Positions 45,195 to 56,224 of a stretch of DNA of 64,000 bases are shown here, piece by piece. Under the pieces are notes generated by a model. It was not told where the DNA came from, made no database searches, and was given only the letters and a program-made list of their open reading frames with translations. The stretch is from Cricetomys ansorgei. Its lineage: Eukaryota; Chordata; Mammalia; Rodentia; Nesomyidae. The stretch is taken from positions 2,627,001 through 2,691,000 of the forward strand of contig JAMJFZ010000711.1 of NCBI GenBank assembly GCA_026225945.1. The letters are read 5' to 3'. A program made the translations under genes and the position numbers. Position 1 is the stretch's first letter; each line of letters opens with the position of its first letter.

Positions 45195-45400
45195 TGTCTT
45201 AGTTAGGACTACTATTGCTGTGATGAAACACCATGACCAAAGACAACTCGGGGAGGGAAAGGTTTATTTGGTTTACAATTCCAGATCACTATTCATCATG
45301 AAGGAAACCAGGACAGGAAGTCAAACAGGACAAGAACCTGGAGGCAGGAGCTGATGCAGAGGCCATGGAGTGCTGCTCACTGGCTTGCCTACAATCTGAT
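45195..45400 (-). mobile_element. Truncated rodent LTR, same family as 32500-32901
   Basis: TGTCTTAGTTAGGACTACTATTGCTGTGATGAAACACC, GGGAGGGAAAGGTTTATTTGG, CTGATGCAGAGGCCATGGAGTGCTGC. It stops where the B1 begins and the distal half is not seen after it. Confidence 0.75.
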
Positions 45401-45552
45401 TTTTGTTTTTGTTTTTTTTCAAGACAGGGCTTCTCTGTTGTAACTCTGGCTGTCCTGGAACTCACTCTGTAGACCAGGCTGGCAATGAACTCACAGAGAT
45501 CTGCCTGCCTCTGCCTCCCAAGTGTTGGACTAAAGGTGTGCACCACAACCAC
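45401..45552 (-). mobile_element. B1 SINE
   Basis: T-rich start, AAGACAGGGCTTCTCTGTTG, GGCTGTCCTGGAACTCACTCTGTAGACCAGGC, GATCTGCCTGCCTCTGCC. Close to consensus. Confidence 0.92.
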
Positions 45553-45824
45553 ATGGCCCCTCTCGCCTTCTTACACATGAATCTTACTGAGTAGCTTTAT
45601 TAAGAGTGTCTGCTACCAAATAAGATTCTGATCTATTGATCCAATTTAACTTAGTTAAAGAATGCAGATGTTGAAGCCATTAAGTGATTTGCTTTTGGGA
45701 GGTCTCTAAACAATATCTTTAATTGGCTTCTAGTTTTTTAGTGGAAAGTCACTATAGAGATGAAGAAGGTCTAGGCGAGAAGACTTGAAGTAACAGAATG
45801 CTTAGCTTTCTACCATTAGAAAGC

Positions 45825-45952
45825 ACTGGTGAGTACTTGCTATTTTATCTTCACAATTGATTTGTGAGGGAAGCAGTGCAGGTATTTATTACTAATTTCA
45901 ACTTATAGTGAAGGGACTGACACTGGGAAAGCTTAATTGGTAAGTGTAAGGC
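45825..45952 (-). mobile_element. MIR SINE, interrupted by the LTR element
   Basis: GCACTGGTGAGTACTTGC, TATCTTCACAATTGATTTGTGAGG, AAGGGACTGACACTGGG, TTAATTGGTAAGTGTAAGGC. The MIR-like text can be followed past 47967. Confidence 0.55.
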
Positions 45953-46290
45953 TGTGATGGTTTGAATGAGAATTGCTCCCATAGGTTTGTATATTTGAAT
46001 ATTTGCTCTGCAGTTGATAAAACTGTTTGGGAAGGATTAGGAGGTATGGCTTTCTTATTACAGGAGGTTGTCACTGCTGACAGGCTTTGAGGTTTTAAAA
46101 GACTGTGATTCCCAGTACATTTCTATCTGCCTCTTGGTTGTGGATCAAGATATGAACTCTTAGCTCTTCCTTTGCTTCACCTTCATGGACTCTAACTCTT
46201 TGAAACCATAAGCCAAATTAAATGCTTTCTTCTATAAATTACATTGGTTATCATGTTTTATCACAGCAATAGAAATATAACTATAATAGA
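45953..46290 (+). repeat. 5' LTR
   Basis: 338 bp starting TGTGATGGTTTGAATGAGAA and containing GGGAAGGATTAGGAGGT and CAAATTAAATGC. The end (CTATAATAGA) has lost the canonical CA, which survives in the 3' LTR. Confidence 0.8.
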
Positions 46291-46293
46291 AAT

Positions 46294-46311
46294 TGGTACC
46301 AGGGATGGGCG
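46294..46311 (+). other. Probable primer-binding site, tRNA-Leu type
   Basis: TGGTACCAGGGATGGGCG lies three bases after the 5' LTR. It is similar to the complement of a tRNA-Leu 3' end (TGGTGTCAGGAGTGGGAT from memory), with mismatches. Confidence 0.55.
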
Positions 46312-47652
46312 ATTGCTGTGACAGGCCTCGACTACACGTTTTTGTTGTTGCTGTTTGTTTTTTGTTTTTTATACAAATGTGGTAGAAGTTGAGACTTTGG
46401 GATAGAAAAGTAGTTGAAAGATCTAAGTAGAGCTTAATGGACCATCCTATTATGCACTTAGAAGACATTAGCACTGAGAGCTATGTGGACCCTGGAGGTC
46501 CAGCTCAAGAGATTTCAGAGGGAAATCATAGAAGTAACTGAGCTAGAGATCATTCTTGTGATATTTTGACAAAGAATATGGGTGCTTTGTACCCTTGTCT
46601 TAAGAATCTGCCTGAGATTAAATTGAAAAGTAATGGACTAATTTCTTTGGCAGAGATTTCAAGACAGCCTAATATTGACTCTGTTATGTGGTTATTAGTA
46701 ATAATTCTTATGCAAGTCTACAATGAAAAAGCAAGTGGGGCAAAAAGAAGTACAAAATAACACAGTTTAAGGAGAAAAGGAGAAGCATGAAATTTAATGT
46801 TGAAGCCAAGGCTTCCTCTGAATAAGATATGAAGATTAAAGAGAGGCCTGATCATAAAGAAACTCCCTCAAGGCAAGATCCCACCCAGAGAAGCTTCCAA
46901 CTTAAAAAGGAAAAAAAAAGACCCAGTGAATTTTTTACTCCTAAAAAGTAACAACAAATCAAAGCTGCCATGGATATGATTCAAGGATGCCAGGGTACAC
47001 ATCAAGTTGGTAGTTAAACTTGGCAATGTTGTCCATGTGGTTCTGGCTTTAAGAGTCCTGAAGAACGTAAGAGTAAAAGGGGTTTTATTTTCCTCATGGT
47101 TAAGGAAAACCACACAGGCCAGGTGTGTGGCAGGGCAGTCTCTGCCTGGAGGCCCTGAGAAGCCATTGTATGAAGCTGTGAAAGTAAAGCCTCGATTGCA
47201 CTGGAGACCCAAGGATGTTAGAAGTGCCAGAGCAGTGGGGTATCAGCCAGAAAGGGTTGCATAAAAGGAGTGAAACAAGCTAAAGTGAGATGTATGTTGC
47301 AGGCAGCAAAGCTGGAAGAGCAGAGTCATCTAAGCTCTTTGATATCAGACATGGAGTTACATAATTGTACTCCTGGGTTTTGGTCTTGCTTTGATCCAGT
47401 TTTTCTTCACACTGCTGCTCCATTCCTCCCTTTTGGAATGATAACATAGATTCTGTGCCATTGTATGTTGGAAATATGTGATTTGTCTTAGATTGTGCAG
47501 GAGGTTACAATTAACAAATTGCCTTGAGTCTCAGAGGAGACTGGACTACTAAATTCTTAAGATTGTGAAAGACTATAGGAACTTTTGAGGTTGGACTAAA
47601 TGTACTTTGCGTTATGCTATGGCCATGAGCTTATGGGGGCTGGGGAGTAGAA

Positions 47653-47967
47653 TGTGGTTGTTTGAAAGAAGATGGCCACAATAAACTCATGTGCTTGAAT
47701 ACTTGGTCCCCAGTTGGTGGAATTCTTTGGGAAGGATTAGGAGGCCTTGTTAGGGGAGGAGTGTCACTGAGGGTGGGCTTTGAGGTTTTAAAAGACTTGT
47801 GAGATTCCCAGTGTTCTCTGTCTCATAGTTTGTGGATCAAGATGTGAGCTCTCAGGTGTACCCTTGCTTGGCCATCCCTCTGAAAGTATGTCAAATTAAA
47901 CACTCTGTTTTTGTAAGTTGTCTTGGTCATGGTGTTTAATCACAACAATAGAAAATTTGCTAAGACA
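47653..47967 (+). repeat. 3' LTR
   Basis: 315 bp starting TGTGGTTGTTTGAAAGAAG and ending CTAAGACA, aligned with the 5' LTR throughout (GGGAAGGATTAGGAGG, GGCTTTGAGGTTTTAAAAGAC, TGTGGATCAAGATGTGAGCTC). Immediately followed by the AAGGC duplication. Confidence 0.85.
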
Positions 47968-47972
47968 AAGGC

Positions 47973-48934
47973 CATAGCTTTACTGTCTAGACTACATTTC
48001 AAGTCTTTGGGCCTTAACCTAGTACTTTTTGTATTATAACATACTTCAGATTACAAATACACATGTCAACATATCTTGGAGACAAGCATTGTTAGTGGGT
48101 CCAAGAAGAAGAGTCATATACATTCTGGCATCCAAGGATATGATTTGGCAACTGTGTACATTTCCCCAAAGAAATCCTATCAGTACTGCTCACTGTCTGA
48201 ATAATGTACTTGTTCCACTGGGGAAGCTTTCTGCAAACTCTTTCCTGTGCTATTTAGCAATATCAATTTGCTAATTGTAAAGGCAAAATTATTATATTAG
48301 GTCACAAAGAAAATTTGTTAATTTTGTTCCTGATCTTTGTTAAAAATCTTTTGGTATGCCTCAAAAGATTTTACTTAGCCAAAATGTTTAATGTGTAAGA
48401 AAGCTTAGATGTAGGCCTTTGTTTTGTGTTAAATAATGTAACTTTAGTCAATGTAATAAGTTAACTAGTTTCCGGTGAAAAGCTGAAAGGTACATTTGTT
48501 TTGTTGACCTCCTTGGTACTCTAAGAAAGCACTGAAGGCTCCTTTTAAAAATGCATAATTAATGAACTTTGTGAAATACAGAGAAATTATTTAACCCAGT
48601 TTGTTAGAAAAGAACCCAAATTACCCAATTAGGCAATTTTGGAAGAATAATAAGCATAACATTTGAGAAAAATCATGAACTAAGAAAAAACTGAAGATGT
48701 CCTCATCCTCAAAGAAGCTGTCTAGATGTCTTTGACTTCTAGAAGGCATATAGAATTAGGGTAATTTGGCCTAAGTGGAAAAGGAAGATGATTATGGAGA
48801 CAAGTTCAGATCTTTCTCTTTAGTTACCCCAGAGAACAATACATGAAAATTCTAATTGAGCCTTTTGCCCCCTGGGAATAGGTATACAGTAGGAAAGACA
48901 GAAAATCACAAATAATAATGTTTTTGTGTGAGGA
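47973..48934. other. Intergenic, nothing recognised
   Basis: AT-rich unique-looking sequence after the MIR remnant. Confidence 0.35.
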
Positions 48935-49275
48935 TGTTTATGTGCATGCAAGTGCATGTGTATGTATAGGCCAGAGGATGAAAAATTTGGCCATGTTCTT
49001 TAGTCACAGTTTACCTTGTTTTTTTGTTTTTGTTTTTGTTTTTTTGACTGGGTCTCTCATTGGCTTGGAGTTCACCAAGTGTGTTAGTCTAGCTGGCCAG
49101 TGAGCCCAGGACTGCTTGTCTCTGCCTCCAAAGAAGTAGGATTACAATAAGCACCACCAATAAGCCCAGCTTTTTTTTTTTTATTATTATTTAAAGAAAG
49201 TACTAAGAATCTAACTTAGGTCCCTGTGCTTGCGAGGCAAGCTCTTTACCAACTGAGCTATCACCCCAGCCCCAG
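48935..49275 (-). mobile_element. B4-type SINE
   Basis: GGCCAGAGGATGAAAAATTTGG, GGGTCTCTCATTGGCTTGGAGTTCACCAAG, GCTGGCCAGTGAGCCCAGG, then an ID-like GTCCCTGTGCTTGCGAGGCAAGCTCTTTACCAACTGAGC. Full B4 order in antisense. Confidence 0.85.
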
Positions 49276-49626
49276 TAATTTTGTCTTAAGATATAAATTC
49301 ATTTCTCTTTACTATAAATCGAGTGTGTGTGGTAGTCTAGGGTCAGGTAACAGTACTCACCAAAGGCATAAACGTTCTATTCTGTTGCTTTTACCATTCT
49401 TAGAGTGTAGCTTTTACCTAATTTTTACTTAAAAATCTAAGATCATTGTTTGTACTTCAGTCATCATCAGCTAACACCCGATTCAACCTGTCAGCCATTC
49501 ACCCCAATTCACTTGACTGGTCTCTCCAGCCCAGAGATCGCCAATACAGAGATCACACCAAGTGATGTACCACACTATTGTACCACAACAACACATTGAT
49601 GTAATTGTTCTACTTTGCTCTGTGAG

Positions 49627-49735
49627 ATACTGTGTGCTTGTAGTCCCAGATGCTTGAGAGACTGCAATGAGAAAACTGTTTGATCCCAGGAATTTAAACC
49701 AGCCTGGGCAACAGAAACGTCTTGTCTCAAGGGGG
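49627..49735 (+). mobile_element. Old B1/7SL-type SINE
   Basis: GTGTGCTTGTAGTCCCAGATGCTTGAGAG, TTTAAACCAGCCTGGGCAACAG, CTTGTCTC. Resembles a proto-B1/FAM-like unit. Confidence 0.65.
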
Positions 49736-49744
49736 TTGTCTTTT

Positions 49745-49935
49745 ATGGTGCTAGGGAGGCAGCACAGTGGGTGAAATGCTTGCTGGGCAAGTATGAAGTC
49801 CCGAGTTCAATGGTAATCTCAGCATTAGAGAGATGCAGACAGGAGGAGATCTGAGGCCAGTTGGCCAGCGAATCTAGCCAAACCGGTAAGCTCCAAGGTC
49901 AGTGTAAATTAAGAATGAGACTAGATGACTCAAAG
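49745..49935 (+). mobile_element. B4/B3-type SINE
   Basis: GCTAGGGAGGCAGCACAGTGGGTGAAATGCTTGCTGGGCAAG, GAGTTCAATGGTAATCTCAGCATTAG, GGAGGAGATCTGAGGCCAGTTGGCC. Confidence 0.7.
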
Positions 49936-50682
49936 TAGTCTTTTTGTGTTAAAATTTCAAACATGTTTTCATATACTCTCCATGAATCACTATCAGCTAC
50001 TTTCTAAAATTTGTGTTAAGGACTGTTTCACAAATCCTAGCAGAATGTCTTCAACCAAACACATTATTTTACTAACATGCAGTAATAATAGATAAACTCA
50101 TACTCCCTAATTATTACAATTTTTAGTATTCCAGACCGTTTTCCTGTTATCTTCTCTTGAAAGCATAGGCTGTCCTTTAGTAAATCAATTGGTTCAATTT
50201 GACTTGCTATATTTGACAACATTTTTTGGGTTCACATTTTTTCTGTCATGTCAAGTTCTGCATTTTTCATTTCCCACAGAATCAGGACAAACTGTACATC
50301 TCCTGCAGTGACCAGGGAAGATCTGGCTACATGTCAACTATGTTAATTGGTATAGAGAAAACAATGGCCTTATTTTTATCTGATTAAAAATCCCCACAAG
50401 CATTCCCTTATAAACTAAAGCCATGTTAGTACAAAGTGACTTAATTATAAGTTTGGGAGATATGTCCTTCCTGTCCCTCCTTTACTGTAGCATATAGAAA
50501 TGTTGCTCTTTCCTGGCAACTTCCAGAATCTCAAATTTTAATTCTAATTTTAGAAGTTTGTAATTTGGTACACCAAACCTTTTCTGGATTATCAATTAGA
50601 ATAAACAATGTCCTTGTATTAAAACAATTTATTTAAACAATTGTTTTAGTGAATATATAGGGGCTTATTTAAAAGGCAGTCT
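49936..50682. other. Intergenic, nothing recognised
   Basis: AT-rich unique-looking DNA. Confidence 0.35.
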
Positions 50683-51005
50683 GAGAGGCTGAGACGACAG
50701 CTCAGTGTTTTAAGTGATTGCTGCTCAAGCATGAGGACCCGCGTTCAGATACCAGCACTCATGTGAAAGCCAGGTGTGGCAGCCTAGTCTTTACTCCCTA
50801 TGCTGGGCGGACACAGGTTGATTCCAGGGGCTGGTTAACAGCCAGTAGAGCTAAAAGGTAAAATTTCAGGTTCAGTGAGAGATCCTATCTCAAAAAATAA
50901 GGTGCAGAGCAATAGGGGAAGATATACACCAACCTCTGGCCTTGATAGCTGTGTGTGCACACGCATGTGTGTATACACACATACACACACACATACGCTG
51001 ATCTG
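50683..51005 (+). mobile_element. B3-type long SINE
   Basis: GAGGCTGAGACGACAGCTCAG, ATGAGGACCCGCGTTCAGATACCAGC, CTATCTCAAAAAATAAGGTGCAGAGCAATAGGGGAAGATATAC and a CA-rich end. Same layout as 9509-9866. Confidence 0.8.
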
Positions 51006-52261
51006 AAATACTTTACTGTTAAAAAAAGTCTACATCTTTTTTTAAAGCCTCAGGATGAGCAGGTTATATAATATAATTGCTTCAGTTAATTGGGGTGTAG
51101 GAGGTGTGGGTGTAAAAGAGTAAAAGGTAATGAACTTTGATATATTTATATGAACAATAAGAAGGTATCAGGTAAAGCTTAGTTTTTACTGGAGTAGCTG
51201 TAGCTTCAGTGTTTTTTCAAAATTGTATGTTGCCTCTTCAAGGTTGGGATTTCCCAAGACTATTCTGCCTTTAGCTTGTTCTCAGTTAACCTTCATAATT
51301 TCACGACTTCCCCACTTGCACATATCCTTGCATTGTCTGACACATTAGTATCTTTATTGGAAGCCACACAAGGACTCTTTAGTATCTTAGAGAGCTAGAT
51401 ACATTTGGATGCCTTATGAGCAACTAAAAATAAGTATACTAAGATTTCCAATTTCCATTCCAGATTGGACATACCTTAGAAGTTACCACTTCATTGTAAC
51501 AGGTCAAATGCTGAATAAGTGAAAAAAAATCACCAAATAAGTAAAAGCTGAACAAACAGAGGGCAAAGCAAACAATAGTCTTCTATACAGAAACAGAAGA
51601 AATAGAATCAATAGAATGAATATACATTAAAAGATTTATTAGATTGGCTTATATGATATAGTCTGGGTAGTTCAACAGTAACTACCTTCACACTAGAGAG
51701 GCTGAGAATCTTTTAGCTGCCTAGGCCATGAGGCTGGCTTTCTCATCAGTTCCAGCCTAGTACTGAAGGACTGGGGGACTCCTTGAGAGCACCTGGGGTC
51801 TGGTATTTAGTGAAGGAGTGTATTAGCAATAGCAGAAGATAGACATGCCCTACTCAGAGGAGTTTTAGAGTAGGGAAACTATTCTGTACACTGTAAAGGA
51901 AGATTCAGATTTTCATATATTCATCAAAACCTATAGAATGTGTAACACCAAGTGGAGCCTAGTGTAAACTCTGTGTGTTGAGTAATAATGACATATCACT
52001 GACATGTTATTGTCAGAACACATCACTACAGCCTATGATGTCAAAGTGTGGGAGGTTATGCAAGTATGGGGATACTTTTTCCCCCATTTAGGAAGCTAGT
52101 ATTTTATACTCAAGTTTTCTATGAACCTAAAATGTCTAAAAAATATCAAAAAAGTTTAAGAGGAGGGTGGGAGCCAAAGAGGAGTTGGAGAAGGGTGGAT
52201 ATGATCTTAATACATTTTATTCGTATATGAAATCTCCAAAGAGTTTTTTTTTTAAATGTTA
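51006..52261. other. Intergenic, possible unassigned rodent repeat
   Basis: 51630-51850 (AAAGATTTATTAGATTGGC, later CATGAGGCTGGCTTTCTCATCAG) recalls a rodent interspersed family I cannot name. The rest is unassigned. Confidence 0.3.
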
Positions 52262-52405
52262 AATATAGGTTTACACCAGTAATCCCAACACTTGAGATGC
52301 ACAGATAGGAGTATTGCTATGAGTTTCAGGCCAACCAGGGCTACAGGGTGAGGTCCTGTCTTAACAAACTAAAATAAGTAAATAATAAGTAAATAAATAA
52401 AGGTT
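52262..52405 (+). mobile_element. B1 SINE
   Basis: GTTTACACCAGTAATCCCAACACTTGAGATGC, GTTTCAGGCCAACCAGGGCTACAGGG, GTCCTGTCTTAAC, (TAAA)n tail. Confidence 0.85.
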
Positions 52406-52954
52406 TAATAGATGAGGTTGCATTTCATGGATGATACAACTGATCCTTGTTGCAAATTATTAGTGTGTGCTTCATTTCTCACTCCCTCTTCGTTTAGTCA
52501 GCCTTCTCTTCAGTCTAGAAGAAATACCATTATTTTCTGTTAACATGATCAATCCAGACTGGAATTGTTATTTAATAACCTGCAATTGTACATACTTTTC
52601 ATGGTAGTCATCTTGACTTCTATGACTATCAGGCTTTCTTGTTCTTTTGGTTAGCTGTTTATTTGTAAATCATCCAATGTAACATTGGCTGTGCAGCAGT
52701 CATTTATGACTATATATAATCTGGAGTTCTCAACACACCTTATAAAATCCTTCATATCATAGCAATATCCCTGAGGCCAACTCTTAAGCTTCTATTTCTT
52801 CTTTACTCTCTCTGGCCACACTGGCCTTTTATTATGTAAACAAGTTCAACTTGTTCTTGGCTGAGAATCATTTTATTCATTGTTCCCTTTATATAAAATG
52901 ATCTCTCCTTCCCCTCCCCCAAATACCTCTTTTCTCCCCTTTTTTGCTCTTTCA
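52406..52954. other. Intergenic, nothing recognised
   Basis: Unique-looking sequence without a named repeat. Confidence 0.35.
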
Positions 52955-53060
52955 TTTTTTTGACACATGAACTCAAGGATGGCCTCAAACTCATGGCAAT
53001 CTTCCTGATTTTGCCTTCTTGGTGGGATTAAAAGCTTGAGCCATCACATTGAGCACTCAA
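52955..53060 (-). mobile_element. B1 SINE fragment
   Basis: T run, AAGGATGGCCTCAAACTCATGGCAATCTTCC, GGTGGGATTAAAAGCTTGAGCC. Confidence 0.7.
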
Positions 53061-53099
53061 GTCAAGTGTCATCTCCTTAGAAAATCTGATTAAAGTCCT

Positions 53100-53585
53100 G
53101 TTCCTCTATTTGTCTTTTAAAAAATAGTGTATATTTGTTGGACAAAGTAATTGGGTTCACAGATCCTCCCACACACATACTTGATCATACTCATTGCTGA
53201 TTACTCTTCCATCCCCCTTTGCATTTGTTCCGTAAGTGATGGCCACTTGACTGGGAATGGATGGAACCTCAGTGTACATTTTGATTTGTACTTCTCTGAT
53301 GGCTAAGGATGTTAACATATGTATTGGCAATTTGTTCTTCTTTTGAGAACTGTGTGTTAAATTCATTTGCCTATTTATTAATTGAGTGATTTGTTACTAG
53401 TGTTTAACTCTTTGAGTTCCTTATGTAGTCTAGATATTAATTCCACATTTAATGTATAGTTGACAAAATTTTCCCGCTTTCTGTTAGTAGTCTCTTTAAT
53501 CTAGTAATCAATGTAAGTGCTATGCAGAAGATTTTTAACTTGATGTAATCCCATTGTCAATCTGCTATTATTTCTTTAGCTACTG
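53100..53585 (-). mobile_element. L1 LINE, ORF2 3' portion
   Basis: GATTTGTACTTCTCTGATGGCTAAGGATG, TTGTTCTTCTTTTGAGAACTGTGTG, AGTTCCTTATGTAGTCTAGATATTAATTCC, GTGCTATGCAGAAGATTTTTAACTTGATG, CCCATTGTCAATCTGC. This is the reverse complement of the conserved L1 ORF2/3' region. Confidence 0.75.
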
Positions 53586-53922
53586 AAGAAAAGCAACTTA
53601 AGGAAGGAAGGAAGGGCTTATTCAGGCTCACAGTTCAGGGATACAGTCCATCACTGCAAGAATGTAATGGCAACAGGAGCTTGAGGCAACTGGTCAAATT
53701 GTATCCACCATCAAGAAACAGAGTGATGGATGCTGCCTAGCCCCCTTTCTCTTTTTATTCCAGCAGTGACCTCAGATCATGGGACCTGGCCCACATTTAG
53801 GGTAGTCTTCTCCACTTCAATTACTCTATCCTAGAAAATCCTCACGGACTTGCCCAGAGAATTGTTTCCATGGTGATTCTAAATCCTGTCAAGTTGGCAA
53901 TCAGAATTAAGTATCACAACTG
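53586..53922 (-). mobile_element. Rodent LTR at the L1 inversion joint
   Basis: AAAGCAACTTAAGGAAGG, GGCAACAGGAGCTTGAGG, ACTTGCCCAGAGAATTGTTTCCATGG, CCTGTCAAGTTGGCAATCAG. Same family as 30128-30474. The 5' terminus is not clean. Confidence 0.65.
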
Positions 53923-54250
53923 GGTGAAAGTCTAACTAAGGAAGACCTCTACAATAAAAAAACTTTAAAGCAATGAAGAACAAAATTGAAGACACTAGAA
54001 AATAGAAAAATTTCCTATGTTCACGAATTGGCAGAATTAATACTGTAAGAATAGCCACATAATTGAAAGTGATCTACTGATTCAATGAAATCTCTACCAA
54101 AATTCAATGCTTTTATTTATAGGATTTGAAAAAAGAAACAATCCTAAAATTCATATAAAGCACAAAAGATCCAAATTGCCAAACAACATTACCAGAAAGA
54201 GCAATGACAATACCTGATCTTGGATTATATTATAGAGCCACAACAGAATA
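53923..54250 (+). mobile_element. L1 LINE, ORF2 portion in opposite orientation
   Basis: GGAAGACCTCTACAATAAA, TTTCCTATGTTCACGAATTGGCAGAATTAATACTG, CTACTGATTCAATGAAATCTC, CCTGATCTTGGATTATATTATAGAGCCAC: sense L1 ORF2, internal to the portion at 53100-53585. Confidence 0.75.
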
Positions 54251-55065
54251 ATGTTTATTTTAGATAACTGTTTGAGGAACTTCAGTCATTCTTTAACAAA
54301 GCCAATATATTACTCTGGGTGCCCTGGTCATATAGTTCTCCTAGGCAGCACTTCTCCAATGATTCACTTGTAAACCCCAGGTGTCTTCCATGTTGTGGTT
54401 TCAACTTCTTAATTCTTTGAAGTCTTTATTCAGCTGGGAGTAGGAAAAGAAAGATTGTTGAACATATGTTAGAGGTTTCTAGGGCTCACTGCCAAACCAT
54501 CGTAATTTTCTGTCCATGTTCTCTTGGACAGAAATCAGGCATTTGGCCTCACTAATCATAAAGGTGGCCAGGAAACATAGCTTAAGGGAAGAAAGAAACC
54601 ATTTGGTCATCAGATGTTTGTACTCCTTGAAGTCATGAAGTTGTTTCAGAATGAAGGAGATGATGCACGTTACATGGTTGGCACAGAAAAAGTAATCAAC
54701 ACCTGCACATTATTATTATCACAAGTATGTATGCTGAGAGCTTGAATTAGTCTCCCTCGATTGAAGCAGTACTTATTCTAGTTCTCTGTTACAAAGAAAA
54801 GTGGTTATATAAGGCAATCTTTTACTCATTTGGCTGCATCATTAGTAGAGAAGTAGCTAAAGATAAGGGAGAAATGAGTTGCTGGATGTTCATATCAACT
54901 TAGTTAACAATGTCAAAGGGGGTCTAATTTAGAAAACAATAATGTCTGAGGACAGCGAGAACAGAAAAGCAGTAGGCTCTCTTTGGATCTCGAGAAAGGG
55001 TTAAATGAAGTAATAATTATACAAATTCTGGTCACTCTTTTCCATGTTCTTTTCTTTTCACTTTC
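54251..55065. other. Intergenic, nothing recognised
   Basis: Unique-looking; no gene or repeat family recognised. Confidence 0.35.
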
Positions 55066-55104
55066 TTTTTGGAATTAAAGGCATGTGCCACCATGCCAGG
55101 CTCA
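55066..55104 (-). mobile_element. B1 SINE scrap
   Basis: TTGGAATTAAAGGCATGTGCCACCATGCCAGGC is the 5' end of B1 in antisense; the rest is absent. Confidence 0.7.
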
Positions 55105-55166
55105 CTTTCTTACTTTTATGGCATAGATATTATGAGGATGCTCAGATCAAGCATACATTTTAATCC

Positions 55167-55231
55167 CTTCTTCTCTTCTCTTCTCTTCTCTTCTCTTCTC
55201 TTCTCTTCTCTTCTCTTCTCTTCTCTTCTTC
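55167..55231. repeat. (TTCTC)n pentanucleotide microsatellite
   Basis: About thirteen near-perfect TTCTC units, polypyrimidine on the plus strand. Confidence 0.95.
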
Positions 55232-55254
55232 AAGATCTTTAAAGGTCTAAGAAT

Positions 55255-55410
55255 AGGCTAGGCTGGGCAATGGTACATGTCTGTAATCTCAGCACTTGGA
55301 AGGCTGAGGCCAGAGGAACATAAGTTTATGGCCAGCTTGGGCTAAAATGTAAATTCAAGACCATGTTGGGCTATAGAATAAGTAGCAAAATATGAAAGCC
55401 TACAAATACA
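55255..55410 (+). mobile_element. B1 SINE
   Basis: GGCTGGGCAATGGTACATGTCTGTAATCTCAGCACTTGGAAGGCTGAGGCC, CAAGACCATGTTGGGCTATAG. Confidence 0.82.
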
Positions 55411-55444
55411 ACCCATATCCCACTAAAGTCTAAAACAGAGACAA

Positions 55445-55535
55445 GGCTTGTCTTGCACATTATAATATCCAACAAGACCTAGCACACTGTATACAGACAA
55501 GATCTATTTGTTGAATGAATTTAATCTATACTGTC
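55445..55535 (+). mobile_element. L2 LINE 3' end
   Basis: CTTGTCTTGCACATTATAATATCC, CAAGACCTAGCACACTGTATACAG, ATCTATTTGTTGAATGAATTTAAT. Confidence 0.55.
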
Positions 55536-55559
55536 AGTTGTTTCAATTATTGGCTAAAT

Positions 55560-55770
55560 GGACTGTTTAATGTAATGGAGAGAGAATACATTAAGTTCCT
55601 AAATCTTGTTTCTGCCACTTAGAAACTGTAGGATTTAGGAAAGTTAATTTGTTGGGCTTGTTTATATTCCTGTATTAGACAAGTACAATACTATTTGCAA
55701 TTACTGTAAGGAGAATTACATCTAAAGTTTTGCTATATTTGCAGTACATAGGAAGCATTAAAAAACTGTT
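55560..55770 (+). mobile_element. MIR SINE
   Basis: TCTTGTTTCTGCCACTTAGAAACTGTAGGATTTAGGAAAGTTAATTTG, then the 3' part to GCAGTACATAGGAAGCATT. Confidence 0.55.
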
Positions 55771-56224
55771 GATATTTCCTCCTAGACCCCAGGACTCTCT
55801 CCAGCATAATTTTTTAGTTGAGAGAGCTTAGAAACTAACATATGCTATTCACATTGTTTCCTTCTGTCTGTGGACTATTCATTTGTGAAGTCAATATGCC
55901 TTCAAGTTGGTGAATGAAATATAGAATTGGTTAATTTCCATAGAACTGATGGGTTCACTGTTAGATCATTATACAACATCTAAGTTGGTGCCTAACACAT
56001 GGTAAATGTTCAATACATCCTTTTTGAAAAAGTGAATTCACAAAATACTGAGTAAGGCTGATGCCCTAGACAAATAATTATGGGATGGATATGATATATT
56101 TGTGAAAAAGTGGGTAGATTTTATCAAATAGAAGATTTGCAGTGATGGTCTCTCCAAATAAGTTGTGTTTTCATTCATTCATCCAATCATCATTACGCTG
56201 GAAGTTTGATGCACACCACCTATA
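55771..56224. other. Intergenic, weak L2 at 55980
   Basis: TTGGTGCCTAACACATGGTAAATGTTCAATAC at 55984-56015 looks like an L2 3' end. Otherwise unassigned. Confidence 0.35.

Larger units (their letters stand above)
45953..47967 (+). mobile_element. Complete non-autonomous LTR retroelement
   Basis: 2,015 bp: 5' LTR (45953-46290), a primer-binding-like site, a 1.3-kb interior, a purine-rich stretch (about 47634-47652) and a 3' LTR (47653-47967). It is flanked by identical AAGGC at 45948-45952 and 47968-47972. A 5-bp duplication and tRNA-Leu-like primer site fit ERVL/MaLR biology (family knowledge). The interior has only short ORFs (46566-46760, 47007-47264) with no gag, protease or polymerase motif. 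LTRs differ visibly, so it is old and must have been mobilised in trans. Confidence 0.82.

Noticed and set aside
46566..47264. Possible gag or pol remnant within the LTR element
   Set aside because: Short ORFs show no zinc knuckle, protease or reverse-transcriptase motif.
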